A stretch of DNA of 64,000 nucleotides from Pseudobacillus lumedeiriae (lineage in GTDB: Bacteria > Bacillota > Bacilli > Bacillales > Domibacillaceae): positions 62,001-126,000 of the forward strand of contig NZ_JAUIYO010000005.1 in assembly GCF_044891285.1 (NCBI RefSeq). The letters are read 5' to 3'. This document shows, piece by piece, positions 24,587 to 32,258 of the stretch. The position numbers and the translations under genes were made by a program. The notes beneath the pieces were generated by a model that was given only the letters and a program-made list of their open reading frames with translations, had not been told where the DNA came from and made no database searches. Positions within the stretch are counted from its first letter, which is position 1. Every line of letters starts with the position of its first letter.

Positions 24587-26212
24587 TCACTCCTTAAATT
24601 CAGCCCACTTATAAGATTGATCTGCCCCTACTTTATGGAACAGTACCCCTTCTAATTTAGAATTCTTCAAAAAAGCACGTGACCGTTGATAAAGAGGAGC
24701 AATGGCTGCCTCGTCTTCTAATAGGATTTTTTCTGCTTTCATCATCGCTCTCCAGCGTTTTTCTGGTTGAAGGAGCAAAGTCGTTTTTGCCTCCTGAATC
24801 AATTGATCGTATTTTGCATTGGAAAACCCTTGCTGATTATGAGCACCGTCTGTTACGAACACATCCAAATATGTCATTGGATCTAAATAATCGGCTCCCC
24901 AGCCGCTGAGAGACATGTCGTAATCCATTTTCTTTTCTAAATCGAGCTTTTGTTTAAATGGCTGCTGTTTAATGTTGACCATTAAGCCTGGAAGTTTTTT
25001 TTCGAGCTCCCATTTAATAAATTCACCAGATTTTTTAGCTGAATCATCATCATAATTTAGTAACTCCAGTGTAAAGGTATCGCGTCCAAGTGCTTTTTTT
25101 GCTGCTTTCCAATGTTTTTTCGCTTCTTTTATATTTGTTGTTAAAAATTCGCCACTTGTTTCTCGAAAATCTTTTCCATTCGGTCCTATTCCTAATTCTT
25201 TAGGGACAAAATAATTAGCAGCCACAGAGCCGTTATTCAAAAGGACATCCGCCATTCCTTTTTTATTAATAGCCATGGCAATCGCTTTGCGGGCATCTGC
25301 GTTTTTTAACAAGTCATTCTTTGTTTGATTGAAGCGCAAGAAGAAAATGGATGATTCTTTCATGGTGAAGAATCCTTTCTCTCCTTTATATTTGTCTACA
25401 AATTCAGATGAAAGTTTAATTTGATCGACGACGCCTCTTTCAAACAAGTTCACATCTGTTTGTGTATCTTTTACAATTTTTGTATGGATCTGCTCAAGCT
25501 TCACCGTATCGGCATCCCAATATTGGGGATTTTTCTCCATATTAAATTTATCTTCATGTTTCCATTGAGCCAATGTAAATGGTCCGTTGTATAAAGTCGT
25601 ATCCGCTTCTAAACCAAATTTCTCTCCTTGTTCTGTTACAAACTTTTCATTTTGCGGCAGGAACGTGCCAAATGTAACAAGCTGTTTGAAATATGGCACT
25701 GCATGTTCCAGTTTCACTTCCAGCGTTTTGTCATCTAGTGCTTTCACACCAAGTTCCTCTGGAGATTTTCTTCCCTCGTTGACTGCTTTAGCATGTTGAA
25801 GATCATACATGATATACGCATACTCAGCAGCTGTCTTTGGATTCAATGCTTTTCTCCAAGCAAATACAAAATCATGAGCGGTCACAGGATCACCGTTCGA
25901 CCACTTAGCATCGCGAAGTGCAAATGTCCACGTTTTCCCATCTTCACTTACTCTCGGTTCTCCTTTGGCTATTCCCTCTACTACTTTGTCACTTTCACCT
26001 AAGCGGTATAGCCCTTCCATTGTGTTGTTTAATACATTGAAAGATACGGCATCCGTGGCCAACACCGAATCCATCGAAGGAATGTCCTGCGTTTCCGTAA
26101 CATTCAAAATATGATTTTTCTTTTCATTCTCTTTATCCTCGCTGCATGCAGCTAACAACATACTTAAGGAGAGCAATAGTGCGAGAAAGAGAGGGTATTT
26201 TCTCTGCTTCAT
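24587..26212 (-). CDS. oppA: Oligopeptide-binding lipoprotein OppA
   Basis: A 541-residue extracellular solute-binding lipoprotein (SBP_bac_5 family) that captures oligopeptides for OppBCDF. The signal peptide ends at lipobox LLAAC with Cys at about residue 23. Family segments include TWTFALRDAKWSNGDPVTAH, DFVFAWRKALNP and YNGPFTLAQWKHEDK. Two in-frame ATGs occur six bases apart; the second (26212) has the better spacing to GGGGGG. In Bacillus this system imports quorum peptides that feed competence and sporulation. Confidence 0.93.
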   Translation of the reverse strand: MKQRKYPLFLALLLSLSMLLAACSEDKENEKKNHILNVTETQDIPSMDSVLATDAVSFNVLNNTMEGLYRLGESDKVVEGIAKGEPRVSEDGKTWTFALRDAKWSNGDPVTAHDFVFAWRKALNPKTAAEYAYIMYDLQHAKAVNEGRKSPEELGVKALDDKTLEVKLEHAVPYFKQLVTFGTFLPQNEKFVTEQGEKFGLEADTTLYNGPFTLAQWKHEDKFNMEKNPQYWDADTVKLEQIHTKIVKDTQTDVNLFERGVVDQIKLSSEFVDKYKGEKGFFTMKESSIFFLRFNQTKNDLLKNADARKAIAMAINKKGMADVLLNNGSVAANYFVPKELGIGPNGKDFRETSGEFLTTNIKEAKKHWKAAKKALGRDTFTLELLNYDDDSAKKSGEFIKWELEKKLPGLMVNIKQQPFKQKLDLEKKMDYDMSLSGWGADYLDPMTYLDVFVTDGAHNQQGFSNAKYDQLIQEAKTTLLLQPEKRWRAMMKAEKILLEDEAAIAPLYQRSRAFLKNSKLEGVLFHKVGADQSYKWAEFKE

Positions 26213-26379
26213 ATCCATCCCCCCTTTTTCAAAGCAAACAAGCCGTTAATTTATTATCATTTTTTACCTCCAGCGTTTATTCTATTCCCCTAGTTTCATT
26301 TATTTAGAAAGTAGAGCATCCTTGCTTTATATTGCTATACTTGTTCGATTTGCTATGATAAAAGACGGGAGGACGATCT

Positions 26380-26760
26380 ATGAAAACTTTGCAGAGATCT
26401 TTCGTGATGATCGGGTCTATTTTCGTTATTTCTGCTGTATTTGCCTTGTTTTCTTCTCCATTCTGGAACTGTTTTGTAGATTATGCTTTTTTAACCGCCC
26501 TTTTTTGTACAACAGCGGGTGCATGTTTATTCGTTTGGGAAGGCGGCTTTTTTAACGGAATGCGATCCAGCTTTAAAACCTTTCATAAGTCAACAAAAGC
26601 AGAAAGGTATATAGCTGAATTTGATACTTTAAAAGATAGAAAAGACTTTCATAAAGAAGATGGAAAGAAGATGACATGCGAGTGGACGTATCCTTTTTTA
26701 GCAGGCGGCGGGTTCGTCATCCTTCTTACTTTTGTCCTTGCACTCGCTTCCCTATCTTGA
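26380..26760 (+). CDS. DUF3899-type membrane protein
   Basis: A 126-residue protein with three hydrophobic helices: residues about 8-28, 32-52 and 103-124. A basic/acidic cytosolic loop lies between (FKTFHKSTKAERYIAEFDTLKDRKDFHKEDGKK). It fits the DUF3899 family of small Bacillus membrane proteins of unknown function. GGGAGG precedes the ATG. The trpS promoter -35 box overlaps its stop codon, so trpS probably has its own transcript. The family label is from memory of its pattern, so moderate confidence. Confidence 0.65.
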   Translation: MKTLQRSFVMIGSIFVISAVFALFSSPFWNCFVDYAFLTALFCTTAGACLFVWEGGFFNGMRSSFKTFHKSTKAERYIAEFDTLKDRKDFHKEDGKKMTCEWTYPFLAGGGFVILLTFVLALASLS

Positions 26761-26785
26761 AAGATAGTTAGGATTTGTTTATAAT
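26757..26785 (+). promoter_or_regulatory. Sigma-A promoter for trpS
   Basis: TTGAAA (26757-26762), a 17-base spacer and TATAAT (26780-26785). This predicts a leader of only about 23 bases before the trpS ATG, too short for a T-box. Confidence 0.7.
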
Positions 26786-26814
26786 TTTTTTAATGAAGAA
26801 ATGAGGGGTTATTT

Positions 26815-27804
26815 ATGCAAACTATATTTTCTGGCATTCAGCCAAGCGGTACGATTACACTCGGTAATTACATAGGCGCGCTGAAACAATTTACTGAATT
26901 ACAAGATGACTATAATTGCTTCTTTTGTATTGTTGATCAACATGCTATTACAGTTCCACAAGATCGTCTGAAGCTGCGCCAAAACATCCGTAACCTTGCT
27001 GCCTTATACATAGCTGTCGGGATCGATCCCGAAAAAGCCACGTTATTTATTCAATCAGAAGTACCTGCACACGCACAGGCAGGATGGATGCTTCAATGTG
27101 TAGCCTATATTGGTGAACTTGAGCGAATGACACAATTTAAAGACAAATCAGCCGGGAAAGAAGCCGTTTCTGCTGGATTATTAACATACCCGCCTCTTAT
27201 GGCTGCTGATATCCTGCTTTATAATGCTAATTTAGTGCCAGTGGGCGATGATCAAAAACAGCATTTAGAACTGACGCGGGATCTGGCTGAAAGATTTAAC
27301 CGCAAATATAATGACATCTTCACCATTCCTGAAGTCCGGATTCCCAAAGCAGGCGCCCGGGTAATGTCTTTACAAGATCCAACAAAGAAAATGAGCAAGT
27401 CCGATCCAAATACGAAAGCCTTTATTTCTTTACTTGATGATCCAAAACAAATCGAAAAGAAAATTAAAAGCGCAGTGACAGATTCAGATGGCATTGTAAA
27501 GTTTGACAAAGAATTAAAACCAGGAGTATCTAACCTTCTTTCCATTTACTCTGTCCTTGAGCAGCTGCCGATTGAAGAAATCGAACAGCGTTACGAAGGG
27601 AAAGGCTACGGCGAATTTAAAGCAGATCTTGCTGAAGTCGTCATCCGTCATCTAGAGCCAATTCAACAGCGTTACTACGAGCTCGTTGAATCAGAAGAAC
27701 TCGACCGCATCCTCGACGAAGGTGCAGCAAAAGCAAACCAAACAGCCGGAAAAACGCTAAAGAAAATGGAAAACGCCATGGGACTCGGAAGAAAAAGAAA
27801 GTGA
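26815..27804 (+). CDS. trpS: Tryptophanyl-tRNA synthetase
   Basis: A 329-residue class I aminoacyl-tRNA synthetase that charges tRNA-Trp. The HIGH-type signature is PSGTITLGNYIG near the N-terminus. The tRNA-synthetase loop KKMSKSDPN carries the KMSKS signature. The family segment VPVGDDQKQHLELTRDLAERFN lies between them. AGGGG lies ahead of the ATG. In B. subtilis the gene has a T-box leader; here the upstream gap of 54 bases has none. Repeat B2 begins five bases after the stop. Confidence 0.95.
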   Translation: MQTIFSGIQPSGTITLGNYIGALKQFTELQDDYNCFFCIVDQHAITVPQDRLKLRQNIRNLAALYIAVGIDPEKATLFIQSEVPAHAQAGWMLQCVAYIGELERMTQFKDKSAGKEAVSAGLLTYPPLMAADILLYNANLVPVGDDQKQHLELTRDLAERFNRKYNDIFTIPEVRIPKAGARVMSLQDPTKKMSKSDPNTKAFISLLDDPKQIEKKIKSAVTDSDGIVKFDKELKPGVSNLLSIYSVLEQLPIEEIEQRYEGKGYGEFKADLAEVVIRHLEPIQQRYYELVESEELDRILDEGAAKANQTAGKTLKKMENAMGLGRKRK

Positions 27805-27808
27805 TGTA

Positions 27809-27933
27809 GAAAAGCGGAAGCGCCTTGCTCACCCCCGACAAGCACAAGACGAGCCTCATAGAAAAGGGTTCTTTACTTTTCTGGGAGGATTGTCTTGTAC
27901 CTCGAGGGGGTAGGCGCTGGAGCTGGACAATCC
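27809..27933. repeat. Family B dispersed repeat, copy B2
   Basis: 125 bases starting GAAAAGCGGAAGCGCCTTG and ending GGAGCTGGACAATCC. CCCCCGA pairs with TCGAGGGGG, and GACAAGCACAAGAC pairs roughly with TTGTCTTGTACC, giving one long hairpin. It follows trpS directly. Confidence 0.8.
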
Positions 27934-27957
27934 GAAAAGCAGAAGCGCCTTTCTCAC
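27934..27957. repeat. Family B repeat fragment (copy B3)
   Basis: GAAAAGCAGAAGCGCCTTTC then TCAC repeats the first 25 bases of copy B2 (GAAAAGCGGAAGCGCCTTGC) and then stops. It looks like the left end of a second copy abutting B2. Confidence 0.6.
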
Positions 27958-27969
27958 TATTAAATGAAA

Positions 27970-28046
27970 GACTATGTTAATGACTAGTGTTGATTTTGCC
28001 CCTTTGTAGATTGGAGCGGAAATCAACAGGCACATTTAACAAAGCC
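27970..28046. repeat. Family A dispersed repeat, short form (copy A8)
   Basis: 77 bases in the forward direction: GACTATGTTAATGACTAGTG, TTGATTTTGCCCCTTTGTAG, ATTGGAGCGGAAATCAACAG, ending TTTAACAAAGCC. This is the clearest short form: GGAGC is joined directly to GGAAATCAAC. It lies between B3 and the trpS/yjbA terminator. Confidence 0.8.
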
Positions 28047-28047
28047 A

Positions 28048-28085
28048 AATGAAAAAAGCTGAACCCATTGGTTCAGCTTTTTTCA
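28048..28085. terminator. Bidirectional terminator between trpS and yjbA
   Basis: AAAAAAGCTGAACC and GGTTCAGCTTTTTT form a perfect 14-pair stem with loop CATT. The yjbA stop codon lies inside the right arm. It works in both directions. Confidence 0.9.
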
Positions 28086-28837
28086 TTTAATTGATTCATT
28101 TTTGAGGTATACTCTACTTCCCACAGCTTTTCAAAAAACGGCTGTCCTTTTATGATATTTTCACAAAGCCGGTCATGACGGCTCGTCCAGCCCTCCATTG
28201 TTTCTCCAAGAAAGACCTGTTTAATTTCTTCAACGTCCATGTTTTGGATTTCCACATATTTCTCTGGCATCCATTCTGTGTACCAATAGCGAATCTCAGC
28301 TGAATTTTTTGAAGAAAACAACTGATCAAGAGCCATGAAAAGCAGCTGTTTCAACTGTCTTTCCTTTCTCGTTAATCCTCTTACACTTTCAGGAGCAAGC
28401 GATAGAATATGATACTCCTTTTCTGTTGGTTTTGCTTCCAACTCATAGGCAGTAACCGGATGCACTTCAAACATTTCAAACGCAAGCTGCTCCTGCCTAG
28501 GAACGAGACGGCTTTTTCTAACAGGAATCGTATAGCCCATTGTGTCAACGGCAAGGATCCCTTTGCCGTCTGTAACGACGAAGCAATGTTCAAGCTGAAT
28601 GCGTTCATGGTTTCTTCGCAGGAACGCTTTTTTGCGGACATCTTCTAGAAGCTGTTTCGGTAATTCATCTAAATAATTTTCAATATAATAAAATAAATCC
28701 TCTTCTATTAAAAGTAACGGGACCTGATCCAGAAGTTCGACAGCATCATCTTTGCGCCATTCGTGAAAATGACACACATTGTATCCGTTTTCCTCCCCTT
28801 CAAACCAATTTACCCAGACATCATGAAGATATAACAT
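28073..28837 (-). CDS. yjbA: UPF0736 protein YjbA
   Basis: A 254-residue soluble protein of the UPF0736 family, conserved in Bacillaceae but of unknown function. The start MLYLHDVWVNWFEGEENGYN matches the family's typical opening, and GAGGAGG precedes the ATG at 28837; a longer in-frame start at 28852 overlaps the ribosome site. The middle contains CFVVTDGKGILAVDTMGYTI and RKSRLVPRQEQLAFEM. No signal peptide or membrane helix is seen. Position between trpS and fabF is as in B. subtilis. Confidence 0.88.
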   Translation of the reverse strand: MLYLHDVWVNWFEGEENGYNVCHFHEWRKDDAVELLDQVPLLLIEEDLFYYIENYLDELPKQLLEDVRKKAFLRRNHERIQLEHCFVVTDGKGILAVDTMGYTIPVRKSRLVPRQEQLAFEMFEVHPVTAYELEAKPTEKEYHILSLAPESVRGLTRKERQLKQLLFMALDQLFSSKNSAEIRYWYTEWMPEKYVEIQNMDVEEIKQVFLGETMEGWTSRHDRLCENIIKGQPFFEKLWEVEYTSKMNQLNEKS

Positions 28838-28922
28838 AATGAACCTCCTCACTTCTTCATCTATTTGTCTTCAAGTATGGGCAAAGCGAAGTAAATTTAT
28901 TCCTCATTCGTTTATTTTTTCT

Positions 28923-29129
28923 TTACCTTCTCGTTGGAAAGTAGATCGCGGCCGTCATCATTACAATACCAGCGGCTAACAAATAACATTCTGTCCGCTC
29001 TAAAATAAAGTCAATATATCCCTGAACCGTCAGACCGGCTGCCAGCAAATTTAAATACATGATGCAGCTTACTCCCCCAAGAACAGACAAGCCGAATCCA
29101 GTTAAAAAGATAACTAGGCGTATGGCCAT
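28923..29129 (-). CDS. Small membrane protein with two helices (68 residues)
   Basis: A 68-residue hydrophobic protein with two membrane helices: residues about 4-24 (LVIFLTGFGLSVLGGVSCIM) and 47-64 (CYLLAAGIVMMTAAIYF). A short loop, VQGYIDFILERTE, lies between. AAGGAAGAAG precedes the ATG. I do not recognise a functional family. It lies downstream of fabF and upstream of yjbA, all on the minus strand. The gap 29130-29408 contains only the fabF terminator and AT-rich sequence. Confidence 0.7.
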   Translation of the reverse strand: MAIRLVIFLTGFGLSVLGGVSCIMYLNLLAAGLTVQGYIDFILERTECYLLAAGIVMMTAAIYFPTRR

Positions 29130-29364
29130 TTTCTTCTTCCTTTATAAAATTAATTAAGCTGCAGCAGCTTGTCCTATATATGTATGCCTTCATATAAAAA
29201 AGATGCTAAAAATGGGAATGTTACACTATTATCTGATTATTTTTGAATGGGGAGAAAAGGGCGGGCATGAGTAAATAAAAAGATATCATGAATAAAGAAA
29301 GAGAAACCATGATTCGCTCCATGCTTATCCTGATTCACTATGTATATATCATCAATCACAGCAC

Positions 29365-29396
29365 AACAAAGAGGATGCCCAAGCATCCTCTTTGTT
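29365..29396 (-). terminator. Terminator after fabF
   Basis: AACAAAGAGGATGC, loop CCAA, GCATCCTCTTTGTT: a perfect 14-pair stem starting 13 bases after the fabF stop. The T-rich segment is within the stem rather than after it. Confidence 0.7.
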
Positions 29397-29408
29397 GGTA
29401 TTCTCTAC

Positions 29409-30653
29409 TTATTCAGGTTTATATTTGCGCAAAGCAATCGTCGCATTGTGGCCGCCGAAGCCGAGAGAGTTGCTGAGAGCGACGTTTACTTCTTTTTTCC
29501 GTGATATGTTTGGTACGTAGTCCAAATCACATTCTGGATCTGGTGTTTCGTAGTTAATTGTTGGAGGAAGCATATTATTTTTGATTGCCAAAGCAGTGAA
29601 AATCGCTTCTACTCCTCCAGCTGCACCGAGCAGGTGACCCGTCATCGATTTTGTTGAGCTGACTGCAAGTTGGTAAGCATGTTCACCGAATACCGTTTTA
29701 ATGGCAGTCGTTTCAAATTCATCGTTGTATGGCGTACTCGTTCCATGGGCGTTAATGTAATCTACCTCTTCAGGATGAATGCCGCCATCCTCAAGCGCGA
29801 TTTTCATCGCTCTCACACCGCCTTCTCCGTCTGGGGCTGGCGCAGTAATATGGTGGGCATCCCCTGTAGAACCGTAGCCGACAATTTCTGCGTAAATGTT
29901 GGCCCCGCGTTTCTTCGCATGCTCCAGCTCTTCGAGAACGACAATTCCCGCTCCCTCTCCCATAACGAAACCGTCACGATTGGCATCGAATGGACGGCTT
30001 GCTGTTTTCGGATCAGGGTTTTTAGACAGAGCTGTATTCGCACAAAAACCAGCCACTGCCATTTGCGTAATTGGCGCTTCGCATCCACCAGTAATCATCG
30101 CGTCGGCATCACCGCGCTGAATCACTTTAAAGGCATCGCCAATGGAGTTTGTTCCTGTTGCACACGCTGTGACTGTACAAGAGTTTACTCCTTTTGCTCC
30201 CAAGAAAATAGACACTTGTCCAGCAGCCATATCTGGAATCATCATTGGCACAAAGAAAGGGCTGACACGGCGGTAGCCGCGGTCAAGAAATGTTTTAAAT
30301 TGACTTTCAAATGTTTCCATGCCGCCAATCCCTGAACCTACCCAAACCCCGATGCGGTCGGCGTTAGATTCATCGATCGTTAAGTCAGCGTTTTGAACAG
30401 CCATTTTTGCTGCTGCTACTGCATATTGAGTAAATCGGTCCATCTTGCGGGCATCTCTTTTATCCATGAAATCTTCCGGATTAAAATCTGTAATTTCAGC
30501 TGCCACTTTTGTTGGATAATCATCTGGGTTTACTCTTGTTAACGGCTTAATGCCGCTCACTCCACTTAAAATATTAGCCCACGCTTCTGCAATGTTATTT
30601 CCAACAGGCGAAACAATGCCAAGCCCGGTAATGACTACTCTTCGTTTTTCCAT
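29409..30653 (-). CDS. fabF: Beta-ketoacyl-ACP synthase II (FabF)
   Basis: A 414-residue condensing enzyme that elongates acyl-ACP with malonyl-ACP. The catalytic Cys164 is in VTACATGTNS. The two His of the triad are visible in NAHGTSTPYND and TGHLLGAAGG. LSNSLGFGGHNAT is the C-terminal gating loop. The start follows GGAGTG, 29 bases after fabH, so the pair forms an operon and should share control from the FapR-like site upstream of fabH. The length is typical. Confidence 0.95.
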   Translation of the reverse strand: MEKRRVVITGLGIVSPVGNNIAEAWANILSGVSGIKPLTRVNPDDYPTKVAAEITDFNPEDFMDKRDARKMDRFTQYAVAAAKMAVQNADLTIDESNADRIGVWVGSGIGGMETFESQFKTFLDRGYRRVSPFFVPMMIPDMAAGQVSIFLGAKGVNSCTVTACATGTNSIGDAFKVIQRGDADAMITGGCEAPITQMAVAGFCANTALSKNPDPKTASRPFDANRDGFVMGEGAGIVVLEELEHAKKRGANIYAEIVGYGSTGDAHHITAPAPDGEGGVRAMKIALEDGGIHPEEVDYINAHGTSTPYNDEFETTAIKTVFGEHAYQLAVSSTKSMTGHLLGAAGGVEAIFTALAIKNNMLPPTINYETPDPECDLDYVPNISRKKEVNVALSNSLGFGGHNATIALRKYKPE

Positions 30654-30682
30654 GTTTTCACTCCTTCATTTACTATATGAAT

Positions 30683-31615
30683 CTAGCGTCCCCATCTCAT
30701 CGCAATAGCGCCCCATGTAAGACCGGCACCAAATCCAACCATGATCAGCAAATCATCTTCTTTGATTTTTCCTGCATTTAATTCTTCCATTAATGTAATC
30801 GGAATGGAGGCAGATGATGTATTGCCATATTTATTAATCGTAACAGACATCTTTTCCTGCGGGAGATCAAGCCGCTGACGAGCCGCTTCCATAATACGAA
30901 TATTCGCCTGGTGAGGCAGCAGAAAATCAACGTCTTCTTTTTGAAGACCTGCTTTTTCCAATACGTTCACACATGATTCACCCATTTGGCGCACAGCAAA
31001 TTTAAATACTTCCCGGCCGTTCATATGAATATACTTGTCCTGATATAAATGCTGGAAGCCTGAACCATCCGCTCCAAGTTCAAAGGCCAAAATGCCGCGG
31101 CCCTCGGATACTCCGCTCACAACAACTGCACCGGCACCATCACCGAATAGAACAGCTGTATTCCGGTCCTCCCAGTCCACTGCTTTAGACAACTTCTCCA
31201 CACCGACAACAAGTACATGCTTATAGGCCTGTGATTCAACAAATTGTTTCGCTGTCACGATTCCATACATAAACCCAGCACAAGCCGCACTAATGTCCAT
31301 AGCCGCCGCGTTTTTCGCACCAATTTCCTGTTGAATCATTGTTGCTACCGATGGAAATGGATAGTCAGGTGTAACAGTCGCCACTAGAATCAACCCAACT
31401 TCTTCAGGTGAAATCCCTGCATCTTCTAATGCTATTTTGGCTGCTTTTACTCCCATCTCAGATGTACTGAGGTCATCTCCCGCAATTCTTCTAGATTCTA
31501 TACCAGTTCTTGTACGAATCCATTCATCGGATGTATCCATTATTTTTTCCAAATCAAGATTGGTTACTTCTTTTTCAGGTACAAAATGTCCTATTCCAAT
31601 AACCCCTGCGTTCAT
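30683..31615 (-). CDS. fabH: Beta-ketoacyl-ACP synthase III (FabH)
   Basis: A 310-residue enzyme that starts fatty acid synthesis by condensing acyl-CoA (branched in Bacillus) with malonyl-ACP. The catalytic Cys112 is in AACAGFMYG. The His and Asn of the triad are in LLPHQANIRI and NKYGNTSSASI. The ATG at 31615 opens with MNAGVIGIGHFVPEKEVTN, matching FabHA; the in-frame extension to 31648 has no ribosome site. Upstream lies a FapR-like palindrome. It is co-transcribed with fabF. Confidence 0.94.
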   Translation of the reverse strand: MNAGVIGIGHFVPEKEVTNLDLEKIMDTSDEWIRTRTGIESRRIAGDDLSTSEMGVKAAKIALEDAGISPEEVGLILVATVTPDYPFPSVATMIQQEIGAKNAAAMDISAACAGFMYGIVTAKQFVESQAYKHVLVVGVEKLSKAVDWEDRNTAVLFGDGAGAVVVSGVSEGRGILAFELGADGSGFQHLYQDKYIHMNGREVFKFAVRQMGESCVNVLEKAGLQKEDVDFLLPHQANIRIMEAARQRLDLPQEKMSVTINKYGNTSSASIPITLMEELNAGKIKEDDLLIMVGFGAGLTWGAIAMRWGR

Positions 31616-31661
31616 CAGGTTCCCTTCTTTCAACAACTTTATTATCATGTATCATCAATTA

Positions 31662-31678
31662 TTAAGACTTGGTGCTAA
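31662..31678. promoter_or_regulatory. FapR-like operator before fabH-fabF
   Basis: On the minus strand the 17 bases TTAGCACCAAGTCTTAA form an imperfect palindrome of the TTAGTA...TACTAA class, about 47 bases before the fabH start. It resembles the site before fabI read in reverse (TTAGCATCTGATACTAT). In B. subtilis the fabHA-fabF operon is repressed by FapR; the repressor gene is not in this window. Confidence 0.6.
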
Positions 31679-31870
31679 TTTTACTGAAAAAAGGCTGATT
31701 TTGCAATAGATGAATATTGTCGCCTGCCTGCTCCAGCTGTCTTTTCTTATTCATTCGATAGACATTTCTTATCTTGATGACATCCCTATCCTTTACAAAA
31801 AAAGGACTGCCGCTCAATCAGCGATGCGCCAATGATGAGGACTGTCCCTTTGAAGCTAAAATGAACTAAA

Positions 31871-32003
31871 GACCGCGTTAATGACTATTGTTGATTAGAG
31901 CGGAAGGTGCGGGACTCCTGCGGGAAAAGCGTGTCCACGAGAGACCCTGCAGGCGGAAAGCGAGCACCTGCAGCAGAAATCAACAGGCACGTTTAACAAA
32001 GCC
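31871..32003. repeat. Family A dispersed repeat, long form (copy A3)
   Basis: 133 bases: GACCGCGTTAATGACTATTG, TTGATTAGAGCGGAAGGTGC, core CTCCTGCGGGAAAAGCGTG and GGCGGAAAGCGAGCACCTG, ending CACGTTTAACAAAGCC. It is in the 346-base comZ-fabH gap after the FapR site. The preceding part, 31700-31870, holds a weak pair AAAAGGACTG/GGACTGTCC only. Confidence 0.8.
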
Positions 32004-32047
32004 AAGCTAAGCTAACTACGAACCTCGTTCGCTAACAGAGCCAGTGA

Positions 32048-32239
32048 TTATTCAGCCGTTTGCTGTGCCTCTTTCTTGCCAAGCTCATACGCTTCATTCA
32101 TGACATTCAAAAACATCCCCATAAACGGTTCGATTAAATCCATAGAAAAGTCAATTCCTGACGCTTTCAGCTTTTCTTGGGCTTCTGGCAAGTATTTCAT
32201 AGCAATTTGCATAAATTCCATGTTTTTGTTTTCATTCAT
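32048..32239 (-). CDS. comZ: ComZ, regulator of comG
   Basis: A 63-residue protein matching ComZ, which lowers comG transcription in B. subtilis. The sequence MNENKNMEFMQIAMKYLPEA and SGIDFSMDLIEPFMGMF aligns with the known ComZ pattern, ending EAYELGKKEAQQTAE. The ATG at 32239 has GGGGG at proper spacing; an earlier ATG at 32254 sits on the ribosome site. It lies 19 bases after med, the conserved med-comZ operon. Confidence 0.88.
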   Translation of the reverse strand: MNENKNMEFMQIAMKYLPEAQEKLKASGIDFSMDLIEPFMGMFLNVMNEAYELGKKEAQQTAE

Positions 32240-32258
32240 TTTTGTTTCCCCCATTTAC

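Noticed and set aside
26219..26379. T-box or other riboswitch in the oppA-DUF3899 gap or upstream of trpS
   Set aside because: No specifier, T-box consensus (TGGNACCGCG) or terminator/antiterminator pair is visible.
29670..30335. A 221-residue plus-strand frame opposite fabF
   Set aside because: Antisense to a certain gene, no ribosome site, and Cys/Arg/His-heavy composition typical of a complementary-strand shadow.
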